Below, piece by piece: positions 6,645-14,811 of a DNA stretch of 64,000 nt. A program made the position numbers and the translations under genes. Under the pieces are notes generated by a model. The model was not told the origin of the DNA. It saw only the letters and a program-made list of their open reading frames with translations, and did not search any database. The stretch lies in the NCBI GenBank assembly GCA_028820935.1, contig JAPPHZ010000032.1, positions 1 through 64,000 on the forward strand, read 5' to 3'. Origin of the DNA: a bacterium (GTDB taxonomy: Bacteria; Actinomycetota; Acidimicrobiia; Spongiisociales; Spongiisociaceae). The first letter of the stretch is position 1. Every line of letters begins with the position of its first letter.

Positions 6645-7163
6645 CTAGCCCGGCCTGGCCTGATCCGGAGCCGGATGTTCGTCGTCTCCGCCCGCGGCAT
6701 CCGGGGACCGCGACCGTAGCTGTTCGAAGAAGCCGGCCAGGATGGAGGCGCACTCCTCCTCCAGGACGCCTGCCACCAGATCCATCCGGTGGTTCAACCG
6801 CCGGTCCTGGGGGATGTTGTAGAGGCTCCAGGCCGCTCCCGCCTTGAGGTCGGCGGCTCCGTAGACGATCCGCTCCAGCCGGGCCGCGACTGCAGCCCCG
6901 GCACACATGGCGCAGGGCTCGAGCGTGACCACCAGCGTGTGCCCGTCCAGCCGCCACCTCCCGGCTCTGCGGGCCGCGGCCGAAAGCACCAGCACTTCGG
7001 CGTGGGCGGTGGGATCCTGAAGTTCCTCGCGACGGTTGTGGTCCGCTGCCGCCGGCTGCCCATCCGGGTCCACCAGCACCGCACCCACCGGTACGTCACC
7101 GTGGGCAGGGGCCCGAGCGGCCTCGGCCAGAGCCGCCTCCATCCAAGTAATCCAGGAAGACAT
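6645..7163 (-). CDS. tadA: tRNA-specific adenosine deaminase
   Basis: The 172-residue enzyme converts A34 to inosine in tRNA-Arg(ACG). The zinc-binding motifs HAEV (with the proton-shuttling Glu) and PCAMCAGA are present, as is DVPVGAVLV after the first helix. ATG 7163 gives WMEAALAEAARA, aligning with the first helix of known TadA. The C-terminal 20 residues (DAAGGDDEHPAPDQARPG) are an unusual polar tail. It lies between the SRP RNA and tRNA-Ser(CGA) and is read on the same strand as both. Confidence 0.92.
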   Translation of the reverse strand: MSSWITWMEAALAEAARAPAHGDVPVGAVLVDPDGQPAAADHNRREELQDPTAHAEVLVLSAAARRAGRWRLDGHTLVVTLEPCAMCAGAAVAARLERIVYGAADLKAGAAWSLYNIPQDRRLNHRMDLVAGVLEEECASILAGFFEQLRSRSPDAAGGDDEHPAPDQARPG

Positions 7164-7265
7164 ACACCAACCCCGTCGAAGGCACGCGAAGGACAAAGAG
7201 CCGTGCAGCCCGCCGTCGAATGCGGATCCCGAGGCCCCGACCGGTCGCCGGCTCCAGCCCGGCAC

Positions 7266-7352
7266 CCCCACGGCACCCGGAACCACCCGCTTAGGGCTGC
7301 TTCCTCCCGGACCTGACCCGGTTCACGAAGGTTCCGCTGCGTAGGACCCGAC
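7266..7352 (-). ncRNA. ffs: Signal recognition particle RNA (4.5S-type)
   Basis: Read on the minus strand, 7324-7293 contains GGTCAGGTCCGGGAGGAAGC followed by AGCCC, the invariant domain IV hairpin that binds Ffh. Flanking GGAACC and GGTTCC close the long helix, giving a small bacterial form of about 90 bases. Exact ends are estimated from the outer pairing. The position next to tadA and serine tRNAs is common in actinobacteria. Confidence 0.9.
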
Positions 7353-7536
7353 TTTCGACACCACGTGCCGACCGGCAGCCTCGCCATCTCAACACCCTTC
7401 GACGGGCATTCCGCCCCGCGTGTAGAGGGTTTCGGGCTACAGGACACCCCTAGCGTCCCGCGTAGCACGGCGTCCGGCGAGTCTAGCCCTGGCCGTCATG
7501 TCCTCGACACGCCGACCTCTAGAATCAGTCGGCCCG

Positions 7537-7626
7537 GGAGGGATCGCATAGTCTGGCCTAGTGCGCACGCCTGGAAAGCGTGTTGGCGCATACCGCGCCT
7601 CGTGGGTTCGAATCCCACTCCCTCCG
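7537..7626 (+). tRNA. tRNA-Ser (anticodon GGA)
   Basis: It starts GGAGGGATCGCATAG and ends GGGTTCGAATCCC with acceptor partner TCCCTCC and discriminator G. CACGC-CTGGAAA-GCGTG gives anticodon GGA (codons UCC/UCU). The long variable arm is serine type. It is on the opposite strand to the other two serine tRNAs in the window. 7353-7536 upstream shows no gene. Confidence 0.95.
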
Positions 7627-7719
7627 CAACCTTCGGCGCATCATGGTGCGGCTGCAATGACGTCGGAGTCCCCTCTTCTTGATAGGTGCCAAGGCTCTCA
7701 GCCGTCGGCGCGAACGGCT

Positions 7720-7759
7720 GTCAACATATATTGACGACAAGGCGGTATCCGGATAGGAT
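7720..7759 (+). promoter_or_regulatory. Promoter with embedded operator for a toxin-antitoxin-like pair
   Basis: TTGACG (7731-7736) and TAGGAT (7754-7759) are 17 bases apart, a near-ideal sigma-70 promoter. The -10 box ends 7 bases before the GTG at 7767, so the transcript would be leaderless. GTCAA (7720-7724) and TTGAC (7731-7735) form an inverted repeat over the -35 box, a natural place for the encoded HTH protein to repress its own operon. Confidence 0.65.
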
Positions 7760-7766
7760 TGGCACC

Positions 7767-8005
7767 GTGGACATCGAAGCGAGCGCCCGCAAGCACGGTG
7801 TCCCGGATGAGGAAATGTTGCATGCACTACGAACATTCACTGGCGAGCATACGAAACCGACGACCCTGCGGTGACGATGTTCATAGGTCCTTCTACCACG
7901 GCAGAACCGTTGGAGGTCGGCGTCGTCGCGGATGACGCAGGGACAGCGATCATCCACGCCATGAGCGCTCGCAGAAAGTTCTTGAAGGGTTGGTGGATCG
8001 AATGA
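7767..8005 (+). pseudogene. Small toxin-like protein gene broken by a frameshift
   Basis: From GTG 7767 the frame gives VDIEASARKHGVPDEEMLHA then stops at 7872. In another frame the sequence continues YETDDPAVTMFIGPSTTAEP then LEVGVVADDAGTAIIHAMSA and ends with stop 8003-8005. Together this matches a family of about 80-residue proteins (AxxHGxxDEExLHALR ... GPxxxGxxLEV...IIHAM) usually paired with an HTH antitoxin. The break is close to 7830. The last base pairs overlap the next ATG as ATGA. I infer a toxin role from the pairing only. Confidence 0.6.
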
Positions 8006-8265
8006 GCAGGACAAGGGCCGAACAGGCAAAGGCGCTGGAAAAGTGGGCTGATCGTGTTGACGCATCAGAACTCAGGCAGGCCGACACCGAGACGCTGCGG
8101 GAGATCGCCGCGCTTGCCAAGCGTCGCGCCGAGGTGAACGAAGATCTGACCGCAGCAATCCGCTCGGCCAGGCGTGCTCATCGCAGTTGGTCAGAGATCG
8201 GGGCGATGCTCGGTGTTTCCAAGCAAGCCGCTCACCGTAAGTACGCCCCGCGGATCTCGACATAG
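8002..8265 (+). CDS. Small HTH protein, putative antitoxin
   Basis: The 87-residue protein is helical and ends with RSWSEIGAMLGVSKQAAHRK, a clear helix-turn-helix. Its ATG overlaps the stop of the preceding broken toxin-like gene (ATGA), so the two form an operon under the promoter at 7731-7759. It may bind the inverted repeat in that promoter. An independent regulator cannot be excluded. Confidence 0.7.
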   Translation: MSRTRAEQAKALEKWADRVDASELRQADTETLREIAALAKRRAEVNEDLTAAIRSARRAHRSWSEIGAMLGVSKQAAHRKYAPRIST

Positions 8266-8337
8266 CGCCCGGAGTTAACGGCAACTGGCGATAGGCGGGC
8301 CGGTCGTGCCCGCAAGCGCATTGTGCGTGAGGCGGGG

Positions 8338-9015
8338 CTACTTGGTGAGGATTACGCCGTAGACGTTGCCGAGGGGGCCCATCCGCCACATCCGGTCGAC
8401 CTGGAGCGGCGTGTCGGCGAAGAGTTGCTCGGGCGGGGGGAGCTTGTCCAGCGAGTGGTGGAGGTACCGGTACTCGTCGACGGCATCGATCAGGGCACCG
8501 GCCAGCGGGACCACGATGGCCGTGCCGGCCCGATGAATTGACGCGGCCATCTTTCCCTTGGGCCGGGTGAGGCCCACCACCCCGGCCGATCCGCCCGGAC
8601 GGAGCACTCGGGCGATCTCGCCCAGGGTGGTCTCCACCGAGTCCAGGTTCCGGAAGACGAACGCCGAGAACACCGCATCGAAGGAGCCGTCCCGGAACGG
8701 CAGGCTTTCCCCCTTGCCCATCACCCGTGCCGCGGTGGGGTTGAGGTCCAGCATCTGCGATACCGGATCGAGCGCCACCACCTGCCGGCTGCCGAACAGG
8801 CGCACGGCCGCCCCGGTGCCGGCGCCGAGATCCAGCAGCCTTCCCCGGGGCAGGCGCTCGATCACCGACCGGCGCCAGGCCTGGTCCCGCCCTACGGCCA
8901 GCAGCCGGTTGATCAGGTCGTAGCGGCGGGCGATCCTGGCGAAGATCGCATCCGTCGGCCGCTCCACCGGCGCGCCCGGAGGCTCAGCCGATGCGGTCGA
9001 ATCCGGCGTATGCAC
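8338..9015 (-). CDS. UbiE/MenG-like class I SAM methyltransferase
   Basis: The 225-residue protein has motif I LLDLGAGTGAAVRLFG, the acidic VVALDPVSQML loop, the FDAVFSAFVFRNL block and the EIARVLRPGG motif of UbiE/COQ5 enzymes that C-methylate quinone precursors. RYDLINRLLAVGRDQAWRR near the N-terminus is also family-typical. The gene overlaps the serS stop by 32 bases on the same strand. Because it sits with serS and not with menaquinone genes, demethylmenaquinone is only a likely substrate. Confidence 0.75.
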   Translation of the reverse strand: MHTPDSTASAEPPGAPVERPTDAIFARIARRYDLINRLLAVGRDQAWRRSVIERLPRGRLLDLGAGTGAAVRLFGSRQVVALDPVSQMLDLNPTAARVMGKGESLPFRDGSFDAVFSAFVFRNLDSVETTLGEIARVLRPGGSAGVVGLTRPKGKMAASIHRAGTAIVVPLAGALIDAVDEYRYLHHSLDKLPPPEQLFADTPLQVDRMWRMGPLGNVYGVILTK

Positions 9016-10261
9016 GTAGGGAGTCCGGCACCGTCACAGAGCCGTCCGCCTGCTGGTGGTTCTCCATCAGGGCGATCAGCAGCCGGCCCACGGCCACCGC
9101 CGTCCCGTTCAGCGTATGCACCAACCGGTTACCGCGATCGGTCCGGTACCGGATCCGCATCCTCCGGCTCTGGAAGTCGGTCGTGTTGGAGCAGGACGTG
9201 ATCTCGCGGTAGCGCCCCTGGGAGGGGATCCAGGCCTCGATGTCGTACTTCTTGGCGGCCGATGAACCAAGGTCTCCAGCCGCCACGTTCACCACCCGGT
9301 AGGGGATCTCGAGGCTCTGGACGATCTCCTCCTCGATGCCCAGCAACATCTCGTGCTCGTCCCAGGAGCGCTCCGGATGGCAGAACGAGAACATCTCCAC
9401 CTTGTCGAACTGGTGTACCCGGAAGATGCCCGCCGTGTCCTTGCCGTGCGCCCCCGCCTCCCGGCGGAAGCAGCTGGAGAAGCCGGCGTAACGGAGCGGC
9501 AGGGTGTCCTCGTCGAGCACCTCGCCGGCGTGATAGGCGGCCAGGGACACCTCGGAGGTACCGACCAGGTAGAGGTTGTCGGAGCGCAGTCCGTCGCCGG
9601 CATCCACACCCACTTCGTAGACCTGCTGGTCGTCATCCGGGAAGAACCCGGTACCGAAAAGCGCCTCCTCGCGGACCAGCACCGGCGGGACCACCGGGGT
9701 GAATCCCTTGCCGCCCAGCAACTCGAGCGCCATCCGCACCAGCGCGAACTCGAGTATCACCGCCGGCCCGGTCAGGTACCCGAAGCGGCTGCCGGACACC
9801 TTGGCGGCCCGCTCGATGTCGATCATCCCCAACGCTGCGCCAAGCTCCCGGTGGTCCCTGACAGGGAAGTCGAAGTTCGGAGCCGTCCCCCACCGCTTGA
9901 TCTCGACCGCGTCCTCCTCGACCAACCCGTCCGCGGCCGACGGATGGGCGGGGTTGGGAACCCTGATCCAGAGCGCCCTGAATTGCTCGTCCAGGTCATC
10001 GGCCTCGGCCAGGGTGGCGCGGTACTTCGCCGCCAACTCACCGGCCTTGGCGATGGCCTCTTGCCTGGCCTCGCCCTCCAGTCGGGGGATGCCGCGGCTG
10101 AGGCGCTTCTGCTCGGCCCGCATCGACTCGGCCTTCGCTCGGGTCATCCGCCGGTCCTGGTCGATCTGCGCCATCAGGTCGACATCCAGATCCAGGCCGC
10201 GGCGGGCGAGAGATGCCTTGAGGGCGTCCGGCTGCTCGCGCAGCAGCGTTATGTCGATCAT
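8984..10261 (-). CDS. serS: Seryl-tRNA synthetase
   Basis: The 425-residue class II synthetase charges tRNA-Ser. MIDITLLREQPDALKASLAR begins the N-terminal helical hairpin that holds the long variable arm. Catalytic motif 2 is FSSCFRREAGAHGKDTAGIF and motif 3 ends in HTLNGTAVAVGRLLIALMEN; TSEVSL binds the amino acid. ATG 10261 is chosen because it starts the conserved N-terminus. Three serine tRNAs lie within 6 kb. Confidence 0.97.
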   Translation of the reverse strand: MIDITLLREQPDALKASLARRGLDLDVDLMAQIDQDRRMTRAKAESMRAEQKRLSRGIPRLEGEARQEAIAKAGELAAKYRATLAEADDLDEQFRALWIRVPNPAHPSAADGLVEEDAVEIKRWGTAPNFDFPVRDHRELGAALGMIDIERAAKVSGSRFGYLTGPAVILEFALVRMALELLGGKGFTPVVPPVLVREEALFGTGFFPDDDQQVYEVGVDAGDGLRSDNLYLVGTSEVSLAAYHAGEVLDEDTLPLRYAGFSSCFRREAGAHGKDTAGIFRVHQFDKVEMFSFCHPERSWDEHEMLLGIEEEIVQSLEIPYRVVNVAAGDLGSSAAKKYDIEAWIPSQGRYREITSCSNTTDFQSRRMRIRYRTDRGNRLVHTLNGTAVAVGRLLIALMENHQQADGSVTVPDSLRAYAGFDRIG

Positions 10262-10281
10262 CCCGTGATGATATCCCGAAC

Positions 10282-10336
10282 CTAGTTGGTAGTTGCTAGT
10301 TGCTAGTTGGTAGTTAGTAGTTTTAAATATATGTTG
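10282..10336. repeat. TAGTTG-type intergenic repeat, copy 1
   Basis: Five partly overlapping TAGTTG(C/G) units are followed by TATGTTGGACTATA at about 10330. The same two-part arrangement is at 39811-39845, with shorter relatives at 19563, 21334 and 36313. It lies just upstream of serS. 10337-10412 holds nothing else I recognise. Confidence 0.75.
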
Positions 10337-10412
10337 GACTATATGACCGCTGACCATTGACTACCGCCTGCCGACTGAGACCGGGGACGCGGCCCCGGCC
10401 CGAACCGGTCGA

Positions 10413-11435
10413 CTATCCGAGCGGATTGATCCGGATGCGCGACTCCCACACGTTGTCCGCGGGGTTGAGATCGTCCTCGACCACAGTCAGTTTGAAGGTC
10501 AGCAGGTACTCGGCGCCCGGCTCCACCAACTCGGTCCCGAACAGCACCGACCCGACCTCTCCGGGCGCCAGGTCCAGCGCGTGGCTGTCGACGGTGGTCA
10601 GCGACTCCCCGGCCTCCGAGCGAATACTGGCGTTGACGATCAGCCCCTTCTGGTCCACGTTGCCCCTGTTGCCGATCACCGTGCTGAACTGCAGGCGTTC
10701 GGTGGCCGGGAACAGGATCTCCCCGTCCTCCCCCAATCCGCCGGCCGGTAGCGGCTCGAACACCACCTGGAGGATGGTCACGTCCCGGCGCACCCCCATG
10801 TCGGTGCTGCTCCGGATCGTCCGCGCCAGCCTCTCCCCGTTCAGCAGCGGCCTCTGATCGACGATGAAGGAGACGGCCGGGATCTCGTTGACCACGCCCA
10901 GCTCGTCCAGCATGCCGGCCGCCCGAGCCAGGAACCGGGCGTACACGAGATCTCCTACCCGGATCCGGCCTATGGCGCCGCCCAGCTGGTCCACCGGCAC
11001 CGAACCGGTGGGGTCATCGGTGACCGCGGTGACGGCCACCCGGAACTCGACCAGGCCCGCCGCCCACGAGGCGAACGCCAGGTCGAGCATCTCCCGGGCC
11101 GCGAAGACCGACTCGGGCGCCTCCACCGTCTGGAACCTCTCCGCCTGGTTCGCCATCTCCCCGGAGAGCCGGTCCATCAGCACGTCGAAGTCGTCCCGGT
11201 TGATGGTCCGCAGCTCGGTGCTCACCAGGCGCCGGAAGCCAGCCGCTATCTGCTCCACCTCCTGGGTGGCGATCCGGGCACTGTCGAAGAAGGCGGTCTC
11301 TTGGCGGACTACCACGCCCCGGCTATTGACCAGGACCGCTCCCCCGATGAGGATCAGGAGTATCAGCGCCATCCACCACCAGATCCTGCGGCGCCGCCGG
11401 CCGAAGCGGTCCGGCAGCCGATACGGGCTGGTCAC
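10413..11435 (-). CDS. Membrane-anchored protein of unknown function
   Basis: I do not recognise this 340-residue protein. After a basic start (GRRRRRIWWW) one membrane segment follows (residues about 20-37), with the rest outside. The first half is helical (residues 45-180); the second half looks like a beta-sandwich of CARDB or adhesin type, with TERLQFSTVIGNRGNVDQKG, LDLAPGEVGSVLFG and GAEYLLTFKLTVVED. It is 21 bases downstream of the molybdopterin oxidoreductase gene, probably the same transcript. Confidence 0.75.
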   Translation of the reverse strand: MTSPYRLPDRFGRRRRRIWWWMALILLILIGGAVLVNSRGVVVRQETAFFDSARIATQEVEQIAAGFRRLVSTELRTINRDDFDVLMDRLSGEMANQAERFQTVEAPESVFAAREMLDLAFASWAAGLVEFRVAVTAVTDDPTGSVPVDQLGGAIGRIRVGDLVYARFLARAAGMLDELGVVNEIPAVSFIVDQRPLLNGERLARTIRSSTDMGVRRDVTILQVVFEPLPAGGLGEDGEILFPATERLQFSTVIGNRGNVDQKGLIVNASIRSEAGESLTTVDSHALDLAPGEVGSVLFGTELVEPGAEYLLTFKLTVVEDDLNPADNVWESRIRINPLG

Positions 11436-11456
11436 GATCCCGGCTTCGTCATCGGG

Positions 11457-12470
11457 TCAGGTGAGCGGGAACGGAGGTTGGAACCAGGCCGGAACATCGG
11501 AAACCGTCACCGAGTCCACCCATTTGACCCACCAGAAGCCGCGCCGGTCCGGGGCCACGATCCGGGCCGGGTAGCCGTGGCCCGCGCTCAGGGGTTGGCC
11601 GCCCACCTCGAACGCCAGCCAGATGCTGTCCGCGTCCCTGGCCGGAAAGCGGCGCTCGTATCCGGTGACCGAACGCACGCGGATGCTCACCCCGTCCACC
11701 TCTCCGAGAAGCCGATCCAGCCGGACGCCCGTCCACTGCTGGGTCGAATGCCATCCGCCGGTGCAGTCGAGGGTAGCTTCCACCGTCTCCATCGGTAGGG
11801 AACTCAGGTCGTCCGGTCCCAACACCCGGCCGCCCACGTCGGCCTGCAGCCGGTCGAGCCGCTGCACCTTGTCGGTGAACCACTGCGTCACGGGCATCCG
11901 GGCCGGGTTCCCGCTACCCCGCTCGTGCGACCCGGTGAACCTCCTCTCGGAACCCGGCAGGTCGAGAACGCCCAGGGTGCTCTCCCATCCGGCCAGCGCT
12001 ATCCCGGCACCTGCGGCCAGGCCGCCGGTTCTCAGCAGGTTCCGCCGGCTCAGGTCCGTGGTGCGCGGCCGGACGGGATGCCGGACGTAGTGCCAACCCA
12101 CCAGCAGCACCGAGAGAACGGCCGCTCCTATGTGGAGCTGCATGGTGGCGAGCGGGCCGATCCGCGAGGTCGTGCCCATCACCTGGAGCAGGCCGGAACC
12201 GATGGTGATCACCACCGTCACCACCAGGGCCACCGACCAGATCGCTCCCTTGCGACGCCTCCGGAACCCGGATCGAGCGATCCCCGACTTCCATGGCACC
12301 AGCAGCAGGAAGGACAACCCGAGCACGCCGTGGGCAATCGTCGCGACCCGGGACCACTCCGTGCCGAATCCCTGCGCAAAGAGCCCCGAGGCGATCGCTC
12401 CTATCAGGAGAGTGGCCAGGGCCAGATTGGTATAGCGCTTCAGCGTCGCCTCCGAGCCGGATCCGTGCAC
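11457..12470 (-). CDS. Membrane-anchored sulfite-oxidase-like molybdopterin oxidoreductase
   Basis: The 337-residue protein has four N-terminal membrane helices (residues about 12-135) with His residues (AHGVLG, QLHIGAAVLS, GWHYVRH) that could hold haem as in YedZ/cytochrome b561-like subunits. An SRRNLLRTGG segment then leads into a C-terminal sulfite-oxidase-type Mo domain, with the Mo-ligand Cys in LDCTGGWHSTQQWTGVRL and the late HGYPARIVAPDRRGFWWVKW. It resembles MsrPQ-type systems in one chain. Electron partner and substrate are unknown. Confidence 0.85.
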   Translation of the reverse strand: MHGSGSEATLKRYTNLALATLLIGAIASGLFAQGFGTEWSRVATIAHGVLGLSFLLLVPWKSGIARSGFRRRRKGAIWSVALVVTVVITIGSGLLQVMGTTSRIGPLATMQLHIGAAVLSVLLVGWHYVRHPVRPRTTDLSRRNLLRTGGLAAGAGIALAGWESTLGVLDLPGSERRFTGSHERGSGNPARMPVTQWFTDKVQRLDRLQADVGGRVLGPDDLSSLPMETVEATLDCTGGWHSTQQWTGVRLDRLLGEVDGVSIRVRSVTGYERRFPARDADSIWLAFEVGGQPLSAGHGYPARIVAPDRRGFWWVKWVDSVTVSDVPAWFQPPFPLT

Positions 12471-12575
12471 AGCCTATGAAGGTGCCCGCGGCAACGGGGT
12501 CCATCCGATGCCGGTCGCTCCCCGGCGTCTCCGGCGAGTTACGTACATCTGCCGGGGTAAACTGTCCGGCACGCC

Positions 12576-12660
12576 GGGCGAGTGGCGGAATTGGTAGACG
12601 CGCTGGGTTCAGGACCCAGTGGGCATTGCGCTCGTGGAGGTTCGAGTCCTCTCTCGCCCA
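12576..12660 (+). tRNA. tRNA-Leu (anticodon CAG)
   Basis: GGGCGAG and CTCGCCC form the acceptor stem with discriminator A. The D arm GGCGGAATTGGTAGACGC is leucine-typical. CTGGG-TTCAGGA-CCCAG gives anticodon CAG. A long variable arm (GGGCATTGCGCTCG) and TTCGAGT T-loop follow. CCA is not encoded. Confidence 0.95.
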
Positions 12661-12783
12661 CCGGTGGAGCGGCTCCATGGACTCCCTCCCGTCGGTCCGA
12701 ATCCCCGACACTCTCTCCGCCCTTCATAGAGGCGCCGAAGCGCTGGCGGCCCGGTAGCAGGCTCGCACTAATCTCAAACGTCC

Positions 12784-13242
12784 ATGAGTCATCGTCCGCC
12801 CAGGACCACCCCTATCAAGAACGTCACCGTCGACGCGGCCGATCCCAACCGGCTGGCCGAGTTCTGGGCCTTTGCGCTGGGATACGTTCTCCAGCCCCCG
12901 CCAGAAGGCTTCGAGACTTGGGAGGCCTTCGCCGACGCCATGAACCTGTCCACCGAAGACCGGGAGCGATACTCAGCGGTCATCGACCCTCACGGGATCG
13001 GATCCCGCATCCTGTTCCAGAAGGTGCCGGAGGGAAAGGCCGGCAAGAACCGCTGGCACCTGGACATCGACGTTGTGGACCCATCCCTTCCCGAGGGCCG
13101 GCACGACGACGACCGGGAAGCCAAGATCGCGGCCCTGGTGGAGAGAGGCGCCACCGAGATAGAGCGTTTCGACGAGCCGGTGGGGAGGTGGGTGTTGATG
13201 ACCGACCCCGAGGACAACGAGTTCTGCGTCCTGGGCCCCTGA
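12784..13242 (+). CDS. VOC/glyoxalase-like domain protein
   Basis: The 152-residue protein has the beta-alpha-beta pattern of VOC domains: KNVTVDAADPNRLAEFWAFA at the N-terminus, RWHLDIDV in the middle and WVLMTDPEDNEFCVLGP at the end. Members bind divalent metal and include glyoxalases, dioxygenases and resistance proteins. It is a stand-alone gene downstream of tRNA-Leu; the function cannot be narrowed. Confidence 0.8.
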   Translation: MSHRPPRTTPIKNVTVDAADPNRLAEFWAFALGYVLQPPPEGFETWEAFADAMNLSTEDRERYSAVIDPHGIGSRILFQKVPEGKAGKNRWHLDIDVVDPSLPEGRHDDDREAKIAALVERGATEIERFDEPVGRWVLMTDPEDNEFCVLGP

Positions 13243-13382
13243 GCAGACTTAGGCAAACCTAGGGGTTCTTCACCAGCCACAGGGCAACCGTGTCACCGGT
13301 GCTCCAGCCCATGTCTTGGTCGCCCCAGTGCCAGGATCCTCCGTTCGCTCAGGCCCACCGGCTATGCACCGGGAAGCCGAGG

Positions 13383-14804
13383 TTAGGAGCGTTCCGAGGC
13401 GGCCTCGGGCCGTTCTCCCGGGTCGGGTAGTCCCTGTTCGATGGCCCACCGTCTCACGTCACCGAAGGCCTCGGCCCGGTCGTAGGGACCGTGGTCGATC
13501 CGCTTCTCGAGCAGGACCTTCAGCACCGCTCCAACTGTCGGGCCGGGGCCGATGCCCAGGTACTCCATGACGTCGAATCCATCGAGGGGTGGCCGGAGGG
13601 CGTCCAGTTCCTCCTTGGCGCGAAGGGCCTCGATCCGCTCCTCCAGCTCGTCGATTTGCCGCTGGATCCGGCGGGCCCGGCGGTCGCTACGGGTGGTGAC
13701 ATCGCACCGTGCCAGCTGGTTGAGCCGGGGCAGCAGCTCGCCCGCGTCCCGCACGTAGCGGCGCACCGCCGAATCGGTCCAACCCATCTTGAAGGTATGG
13801 GCCCGCATGTGGAGGAACACGAGCTCGGCCACGTCGTTGACGATCTCGTTCGGGTAGCGCAGCTTCCGCAGGCGGCGGCGGGTCATCCGGGCGCCCACCA
13901 CCTCGTGGTGGTGGAAGGTCACCCTGGGACCCTCGAAGCGGCGGGTGGAGGGCTTCCCTACGTCGTGGAACAGGGCGGCCAGCCGGAGGATGAGGTCGGG
14001 TTCCGTCTTGGCCATCACCGCCAGGGAATGGGCCAGCACGTCCTTGTGGCGGTGGTCCGGGTCCTCGGTCATCGCCAGCGCCGGAACCTCGGGAACGAAC
14101 TCGGCCGCCAGCCCGGACTCGACCATCACCGACACGGCGGGCGCCGCGCCGTCGGCCACCACCAGCTTGGAGAACTCGTCCCGGATCCGCTCCGCACTGA
14201 TCGTCTGGAGGCGCTCCCGGAGGCGCTCCACCGCCTCGAGCTCCGGCCGGTCGGGATAGAAGCCCAACTGCGCCATGAACCGGAACAGCCGGACCATCCG
14301 GAGCGGATCGTCCGAGAACGAGACGTCGGGACCGCTCGGCGTGCGCAATGTCCGGGTGGCCAGGTCGGCCACACCGTTGAACGGGTCCACGAGGGACGGG
14401 GTGTCGAGTCCGAGCTGCAGGGCGATGGCGTTGACCGTGAAATCCCTCCGCCCCAGGTCGCCCTCGATCGAGTCGCCGAAGATGACCTCCGGATGGCGGC
14501 TTTCAGGCCGGTAGGTCTCGGCGCGGAAGGTAGTTATCTCGCACCGCACCCCGCTGCGGATCAGGCCGATCGTCCCGAACCGCTCGCCCACGGTGAACAG
14601 CTGATCCGCCCAGTTCCTGAGGAGCGGCTTCATCTGGTGGGGCCGGGCGCTGGTGGCGAAGTCGAGATCGGTCGACTTCCGGCCCAGCAGGGCATCGCGC
14701 ACCGAGCCGCCCACGAGGTGGATCTCGTGGCCGGCGGCGGTGAAGAGATCGGCCAGCTCGCGGCTGATGCCGCTGTTAAGCCAGTTCAGGCGCTCGGGAA
14801 CCAT
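13383..14804 (-). CDS. pcnA: CCA tRNA nucleotidyltransferase
   Basis: The 473-residue enzyme adds the 3' CCA end, needed here because the tRNA genes in this window do not encode CCA. LVGGSVRDALLGRKSTDLDF is the nucleotidyltransferase signature with DxD, RRDFTVNAIAL follows, and an HD domain (LAALFHDVGKPSTR, and FHHHEVVGARM) sits in the second half as in actinobacterial PcnA. The pcnA position left of the origin is conserved in mycobacteria. The gene is 8 bases downstream of the next gene's stop codon, sharing its strand. Confidence 0.95.
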   Translation of the reverse strand: MVPERLNWLNSGISRELADLFTAAGHEIHLVGGSVRDALLGRKSTDLDFATSARPHQMKPLLRNWADQLFTVGERFGTIGLIRSGVRCEITTFRAETYRPESRHPEVIFGDSIEGDLGRRDFTVNAIALQLGLDTPSLVDPFNGVADLATRTLRTPSGPDVSFSDDPLRMVRLFRFMAQLGFYPDRPELEAVERLRERLQTISAERIRDEFSKLVVADGAAPAVSVMVESGLAAEFVPEVPALAMTEDPDHRHKDVLAHSLAVMAKTEPDLILRLAALFHDVGKPSTRRFEGPRVTFHHHEVVGARMTRRRLRKLRYPNEIVNDVAELVFLHMRAHTFKMGWTDSAVRRYVRDAGELLPRLNQLARCDVTTRSDRRARRIQRQIDELEERIEALRAKEELDALRPPLDGFDVMEYLGIGPGPTVGAVLKVLLEKRIDHGPYDRAEAFGDVRRWAIEQGLPDPGERPEAASERS

Positions 14805-14811
14805 GGTCGGA

